Assembly (NCBI GenBank): GCA_031276685.1
Contig: JAISMQ010000152.1
Location: forward strand, 1-9,634
Length of the DNA stretch: 9,634 nucleotides
Direction: 5' to 3'
From: Treponema sp.
Lineage (GTDB): Bacteria; Spirochaetota; Spirochaetia; Treponematales; Breznakiellaceae
Part shown: positions 6,870 to 9,634 of the stretch, one piece after another
Layout of the letters: the number at the start of each line of letters is the position of its first letter
Numbering within the stretch: position 1 is the stretch's first letter
Notes under the pieces: model-generated
Told to the model about the DNA's origin: nothing
Database searches by the model: none
The model's input: only the letters and a program-made list of their open reading frames with translations
Translations under genes and position numbers: made by a program

Positions 6870-6918
6870 TTTGCCGCCGCGCTTACGGCCCGTCCGGGCC
6901 CTCCGGCGGCCCGGCAAA
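6870..6918 (-). promoter_or_regulatory. GC-rich stem-loop in the SBP leader
   Basis: TTTGCCG (6870-6876) pairs with CGGCAAA (6912-6918), closing a 49-base structure that contains an inner hairpin GGCCC/GGGCC (6887-6891, 6896-6900). CCGCCG (6874-6879) can alternatively pair with CGGCGG (6904-6909). It ends 4 bases upstream of the SBP Shine-Dalgarno. No U-run follows, so it is not a simple terminator. No convincing -35/-10 pair was found upstream; the AT-rich TATATA near 6981-6986 is the only weak -10 candidate. Confidence 0.45.
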
Positions 6919-6940
6919 TCTACCCTATTCCGCCAAAAAA

Positions 6941-6966
6941 GTACATGCGCCGTCCCTGCCTATGCC
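6941..6966. repeat. 26-base direct repeat, copy 1
   Basis: This matches 7240-7265 at 25 of 26 bases (T at 6953 versus G at 7252). Together with the following bases it also forms its own hairpin: 6945-6958 pairs with 6968-6981 at 12 of 14 positions around a 9-base loop. It looks like an end fragment of the palindromic element at 7054-7259. Confidence 0.85.
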
Positions 6967-6981
6967 CCAGGGCCAGCGCAT

Positions 6982-7053
6982 ATATAAAAACGGGGCCGCT
7001 TTACACCTTTCACACCGATGGTTTGCCTTCCACGTATGCTAACCTTATCCAAG
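6982..7053. other. Intergenic stretch with nothing recognised
   Basis: This part of the 406-base gene-free region (6853-7258) starts AT-rich and carries no ORF, RNA gene or repeat that I can support. Confidence 0.5.
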
Positions 7054-7259
7054 GGCAGGGCCGGCGCAATGGGAAAGTGCAGCGGACAGGGGAAGCAAAA
7101 CGCCTGTGGCGGACACTTGACCGCAGCTTTGCGCCATCTTAACCGCGGGAAATGAGGGGGAACCTATTGGCGCAAAGCAAGCGTGGCCGTCATAGGCGTT
7201 TTACTTCCCCTGTTTTCCTGTTCAGCGCAATATTCCCATGTACATGCGCCGGCCCTGCC
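7054..7259. mobile_element. MITE-like long imperfect palindrome
   Basis: Arm 1 (7054-7136) and arm 2 (7168-7259) are inverted copies around a 31-base loop. The ends are a perfect 15-base inverted repeat, GGCAGGGCCGGCGCA and its complement (7054-7068 and 7245-7259). Inner blocks are also conserved: CAGGGGAAGCAAAACGCCT at 7087-7105 matches the inverse of 7194-7212 at 18 of 19 bases, and GCTTTGCGCCA at 7126-7136 is the perfect inverse of 7168-7178. Small indels separate the blocks. No ORF of its own, no transposase and no clear target-site duplication were seen. A non-autonomous transposable element (MITE) or large REP-like palindrome fits best; a structured RNA is the alternative. Confidence 0.65.
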
Positions 7260-7265
7260 TATGCC
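7240..7265. repeat. 26-base direct repeat, copy 2
   Basis: This is the second copy of the sequence at 6941-6966. It spans the outer end of palindrome arm 2 and runs into the CopZ-like gene, where it provides the last alanine codon and TAG stop (minus strand GCA TAG). Confidence 0.85.
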
Positions 7266-7462
7266 ACGACCTTGTAGCCCGCCTGTTCCACGGCCTGTTC
7301 CATCATGGCCAGGCTGGCGGTTTCGTCGTGTTTTACCTCGGCGCTGTTCGTTTTAAGGCGCACCTTGGCGGACGCGACCCCCGCGATACCCTCCAGCGCC
7401 TCTTTTACGTGCTGTACGCAGTGTTCGCAGGACATCCCTTCGATTTTCAGCGTGGTTTTCAT
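7259..7462 (-). CDS. CopZ-like heavy-metal-associated (HMA) domain protein
   Basis: This 67-residue single-domain protein has the ferredoxin-like HMA fold pattern. The metal-binding loop GMSCEHC places cysteines at 12 and 15 (CxxC). It is followed by the helix VQHVKEALEGI, the strand SAKVRLKTNSAEVKHD, and the terminal MEQAVEQAGYKVV typical of copper chaperones and the N-terminal domains of copper ATPases. It probably carries Cu(I) or another soft metal ion in the cytoplasm. ATG at 7462 follows AGGAG with a 7-base gap. It stands alone, with no copper ATPase in view, and is divergent from the aldo/keto reductase. Its TAG stop lies in a repeated sequence bordering the palindromic element, but length and ending are normal, so it looks intact. 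Confidence 0.93.
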   Translation of the reverse strand: MKTTLKIEGMSCEHCVQHVKEALEGIAGVASAKVRLKTNSAEVKHDETASLAMMEQAVEQAGYKVVA

Positions 7463-7551
7463 CGTTCGCTCCTATAAATTCAGCTTTTGGCTTCGACATC
7501 ATACCTAATCGCGGCGAATTTATGTATACTTGCGGATACGGGGGTTTATCG
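7463..7551. promoter_or_regulatory. Divergent promoter region of CopZ-like and aldo/keto reductase genes
   Basis: Between the two divergent starts, a plus-strand -10-like TATACT lies at 7525-7530, which would put the transcript start about 15 bases before the reductase GTG at 7552. On the minus strand TATGAT (7503-7498) is a -10-like hexamer for the CopZ-like gene. Neither has a good -35 at the right distance. The palindromic GTATAC at 7524-7529 could be an operator half, but no known copper operator is recognisable. Confidence 0.35.
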
Positions 7552-8781
7552 GTGCAGTACCGAATCGATTCGCGCTCGGGGAACAGGCTTTCCATCCTGG
7601 GCCTGGGCTGTATGCGCTTTCCCAGGCTGCTGGGGGCCATTGACATGAAAAAGACCGAGGAGCTTGTTACGCGATCCATCGAAGGCGGGGTAAACTACTT
7701 CGATACCGCCTGGATCTACCCCGGCAGCGAGGACGCCCTGGGCGCCATTCTGGAAAAGCACCGCGCCCGGGACCGGGTTTTCATCGCCACCAAGCTCCCG
7801 GTGGTCATGCTCCGGGGCCCTGCCGACTTTGACAAGTACTTCGGGCAGGAACTGGCGCGGCTCCGTACCGGTTACATCGACTATTACCTTATGCACATGC
7901 TTACCGATACGGATATCTGGGCCAAGCTGAAGTCCTGGGGCATTGAGGAGTGGATCGCACGGCAAAAGAAAAGCGGCAGGATCCGGCGGATCGGTTTTTC
8001 CTACCACGGCAGCCGGGACGAATTTTTGAGGCTTCTGGAGGACTACGACTGGGAATTTTGCCAGATCCAGTACAACTATTCGGACGAGAATTTTCAGGCC
8101 GGGGTAACGGGGCTCCGCGCGGCCGCCAAAAAAATGCCCGTCATAATCATGGAGCCCCTGCGGGGGGGGAAGCTGGCGGGGGGGATTCCCGCGGGGGCGG
8201 CGCGGATCTTCAGGAACGCCAATCCCTCCTGGTCCCCCGCCGCCTGGGGCCTTAACTGGGTGTGGAACCAGGAGGAGGCGACCCTGCTCCTTTCCGGCAT
8301 GGGCGAGATGCCCCAGTTGGAGGAAAACCTCCGCCTGGCGGACGCGGCGCGGCCGGGGATGCTGGGGGAGGCGGAACTGGGGGTATACCGGCGGGTGCTT
8401 GAACTGCTTAACCGTTCCTACAAGATCCGCTGTACGGGCTGCAATTACTGCATGCCCTGCCCCCGGGGGGTGAACATTCCCGGCTGTTTCGCCGCCTACA
8501 ACACATCCTACGCGATTGGCTATGTGGCGGGGATGCAGCAGTTTGCCACCAGTACCGCCCTTGCCTCCGAACGGTCAAGCGGCCCGGGCCTCTGCGTCAA
8601 ATGCGGCGCCTGCGAGGCCCATTGCCCCCAGCACCTTGGGATAATCAAGTACCTGGGCGACGTGCGCCGGCGGATGGAGCCGTTTTGGATCCGGGGCATC
8701 GGCGCCGCCGCCCGCGCCGTTCTGGGGAAGAAACGGCGGGGCCGGCGCTCCGGTCTCCAAAAATTGACAGGCATGCGGTAA
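7552..8781 (+). CDS. Aldo/keto reductase with C-terminal iron-sulfur cluster domain
   Basis: From GTG at 7552 this gives 409 residues. The N-terminal 290 residues form an aldo/keto reductase barrel: LSILGLGCMRFP at 13-24, then the catalytic set Asp51 and Tyr56 (FDTAWIYPGSE), Lys81 (IATKLP) and His115 (YYLMHML). The C-terminus has two cysteine groups, C294-C297-C300-C303-P and C348-C351-C354-C358-P, as in 4Fe-4S ferredoxin-like domains. This is the Fe-S AKR family common in anaerobes; the electron donor and carbonyl substrate are unknown. The first group is CxxCxxCxxCP, one residue shorter in the last gap than the second. An ATG at 7522 would add ten residues but has no ribosome binding site and overlaps a -10-like box; the GTG has GGGGG upstream and homologues begin at xQYR. 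The basic tail GKKRRGRR is not conserved barrel sequence. Confidence 0.94.
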   Translation: MQYRIDSRSGNRLSILGLGCMRFPRLLGAIDMKKTEELVTRSIEGGVNYFDTAWIYPGSEDALGAILEKHRARDRVFIATKLPVVMLRGPADFDKYFGQELARLRTGYIDYYLMHMLTDTDIWAKLKSWGIEEWIARQKKSGRIRRIGFSYHGSRDEFLRLLEDYDWEFCQIQYNYSDENFQAGVTGLRAAAKKMPVIIMEPLRGGKLAGGIPAGAARIFRNANPSWSPAAWGLNWVWNQEEATLLLSGMGEMPQLEENLRLADAARPGMLGEAELGVYRRVLELLNRSYKIRCTGCNYCMPCPRGVNIPGCFAAYNTSYAIGYVAGMQQFATSTALASERSSGPGLCVKCGACEAHCPQHLGIIKYLGDVRRRMEPFWIRGIGAAARAVLGKKRRGRRSGLQKLTGMR

Positions 8782-8792
8782 ACCTATATATT
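8764..8792 (+). promoter_or_regulatory. Near-consensus sigma-70 promoter of the Uma2 gene
   Basis: A perfect -35 TTGACA (8764-8769) is followed after exactly 17 bases by TATATT (8787-8792), one base off consensus. The predicted transcript start is near 8799, just before GGAGGG at 8801-8806 and ATG at 8814. The -35 box is inside the last codons of the aldo/keto reductase gene. This gives Uma2 its own short-leader transcript. Confidence 0.7.
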
Positions 8793-8813
8793 TGTAAAGT
8801 GGAGGGTGTCGGT

Positions 8814-9392
8814 ATGCCGGAGTTTGTGGGACATGTGGAGGAATGGAAGGAATCGGGTTACACGTACCGGGATTACCTTGCTACGGATGACGATTACCGG
8901 GCGGAGATAGTCGACGGGCGTCTCTATGTCACGGACCCCCCTTCCCGGTACCACCAGGAAATCGACCGGAATTTGCTGCTGCAAATCGGTAATTTTTTGG
9001 TGGGGAAGCCCTACAAGGTCTATACCGCCCCTTTCGGGGTCCGGCTGTTCCCAAAAAGCGATTTAAGCGACGACACGTATTTTGAACCCGATATTACCGT
9101 AGTCTGCGACCTGTCAAAGCTGGACGACCGGGGCTGCAACGGCGCGCCGGATATGATTGCGGAGATAATGTCCCCTTCGCACCGCCAGAACGATATGCTG
9201 GTAAAGTTCCGTAAGTACCTGCGGGCCGGGGTGCGGGAGTACTGGATTGTCGATCCGGAAGAAAAAGTGGTCTACGTCTGTGTTCTCGACAACGGCGACT
9301 ACCGGGTCACCGTCTGCGATGAAACCCAGGCCGTGCCGGTTTCGGTGCTGCCGGGCTGTACCGTCGACCTAAAGGCCGTATTCGCGGATTAA
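8814..9392 (+). CDS. Uma2-family (PD-(D/E)xK) putative restriction endonuclease
   Basis: This 192-residue protein matches the Uma2/DUF820 family (PF05685), a PD-(D/E)xK nuclease fold. Visible landmarks are the N-terminal YTYRDYLATDDDYRAEIVDGRLYVTDP at 16-42 with Glu31, His47 in the helix, EPDITVV with Asp93, MIAEIMSPS with Glu118, and Lys131 in MLVKFRKYLRAGVREYWIVDP; Asp93, Glu118 and Lys131 form the expected catalytic set. It looks intact and full length. The ATG is set by GGAGGG 7 bases upstream; the frame is open further upstream into the reductase gene but without family sequence. Uma2 genes are often numerous in single genomes and their biological role is not settled; no methyltransferase or antitoxin neighbour is present. 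Base composition is less GC-rich than the Gld operon. Confidence 0.92.
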   Translation: MPEFVGHVEEWKESGYTYRDYLATDDDYRAEIVDGRLYVTDPPSRYHQEIDRNLLLQIGNFLVGKPYKVYTAPFGVRLFPKSDLSDDTYFEPDITVVCDLSKLDDRGCNGAPDMIAEIMSPSHRQNDMLVKFRKYLRAGVREYWIVDPEEKVVYVCVLDNGDYRVTVCDETQAVPVSVLPGCTVDLKAVFAD

Positions 9393-9419
9393 GCGCCCCC
9401 TTTTACGGGGGCTGCGCTT
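9391..9419. terminator. Bidirectional hairpin between convergent Uma2 and SPOR genes
   Basis: GCCCCC (9395-9400) pairs with GGGGGC (9407-9412) around the loop TTTTAC. An outer AAGC/GCTT pairing with a small bulge extends to 9391 and 9419. The stem includes parts of both TAA stop codons. No U-run follows on either strand, so it is an unusual terminator or an RNA end-stabilising hairpin. Confidence 0.5.
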
Positions 9420-9634
9420 ACCGTTCCTCCCGCAAAAGCGGGTTCTCAAAACCGGCGTTTGCGATCTTCTGTAAAACGCCGGGCACCTCTTCCGAAGGGA
9501 TCTCCGAAAGCACGACCCTGAACAAATCCCCGTTCCGCTCGTAAGCCGGGTTCAGGCCGGAATTTTTAAGCCGCTCGGCGGCCGCCAGCGCGTTCCGGGC
9601 CTCGCGGTAGGAGCCTACCTGGATCCGGTAGATC
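9418..9634 (-). CDS. SPOR-domain protein C-terminus, probably RlpA-like (5' partial)
   Basis: The minus-strand frame is open to the right edge and encodes 71 residues ending in TAA. The sequence YRIQVGSYREARNALAAAERL followed by a Gly-Leu-Asn-Pro-Ala-Tyr strand, GDLFRVVL and a last helix with NAGFENPLLREER is a complete SPOR domain, which binds denuded septal peptidoglycan. In spirochaetes such a C-terminal SPOR domain is commonly attached to an RlpA-type septal protein, so that is the likely identity; the catalytic or RlpA part is outside the window, and other SPOR proteins remain possible. The gene converges on Uma2 with only 25 bases between the two stop codons. Confidence 0.82.
   Translation of the reverse strand, partial: IYRIQVGSYREARNALAAAERLKNSGLNPAYERNGDLFRVVLSEIPSEEVPGVLQKIANAGFENPLLREER

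Noticed and set aside
5365..6987. A 540-codon open frame on the plus strand opposite the permease and binding-protein genes
   Set aside because: It is a shadow of two clear minus-strand genes and crosses their seam and repeats; composition is low-complexity and matches no family.
6864..7142. A 92-codon plus-strand open frame in the gene-free region
   Set aside because: It starts in the SBP leader and runs through repeat 1 and palindrome arm 1, with no ribosome binding site and no recognisable protein pattern.

Overview
The window is GC-rich throughout. It reads like a chromosomal stretch of a spirochaete, most likely a Treponema-type bacterium. That placement is an inference from the gene mix: a Gld-type ABC operon ending in a DUF4340 gene, a polar amino-acid ABC operon, an iron-sulfur aldo/keto reductase, a Uma2 nuclease and a SPOR-domain protein. 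No rRNA or other phylogenetic marker is present to confirm it. No tRNA, rRNA, CRISPR array or transposase gene was found.

Region 1 (1-4382, plus strand) is a four-gene, translationally coupled operon. It encodes a GldA-like ATPase (5' end outside the window), a GldF-like permease, a GldG-like membrane-anchored protein and a DUF4340 protein. The first pair overlaps by 4 bases, the second pair is separated by 7 bases, and the last pair overlaps by 11 bases. This is the gliding-type/auxiliary ABC transporter layout. Its substrate is unknown.

Region 2 (4409-6852, minus strand) is a polar amino-acid uptake operon in the order substrate-binding protein, permease, ATPase. The binding protein has a textbook Shine-Dalgarno and a GC-rich stem-loop in its leader. 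The seam between binding protein and permease carries three copies of a 19-base tandem repeat, then a small hairpin over the permease ribosome binding site. Permease and ATPase overlap by 4 bases.

Region 3 (6853-7258) is about 400 bases without a gene. It holds the SBP leader, a small hairpin repeat, and a roughly 206-base imperfect palindrome with 83- and 92-base arms and perfect 15-base ends. The palindrome looks like a MITE or other non-autonomous palindromic element. A 26-base sequence occurs at both sides of this region with one mismatch, and the second copy supplies the last codons and stop of the neighbouring metal-binding gene.

Region 4 (7259-9634) holds a small CopZ-like metal-binding protein (minus) divergent from an aldo/keto reductase with two C-terminal iron-sulfur cysteine clusters (plus). 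A Uma2-family endonuclease follows, with its own near-consensus promoter inside the end of the reductase gene. The convergent C-terminus of a SPOR-domain, probably RlpA-like, protein (minus) runs off the right edge. The Uma2 and SPOR stop codons both lie in one strong hairpin.

A recurring feature is short tandem repeats at the seams of co-translated ABC genes, together with 9-base G or C runs inside three of the four Gld-operon genes.
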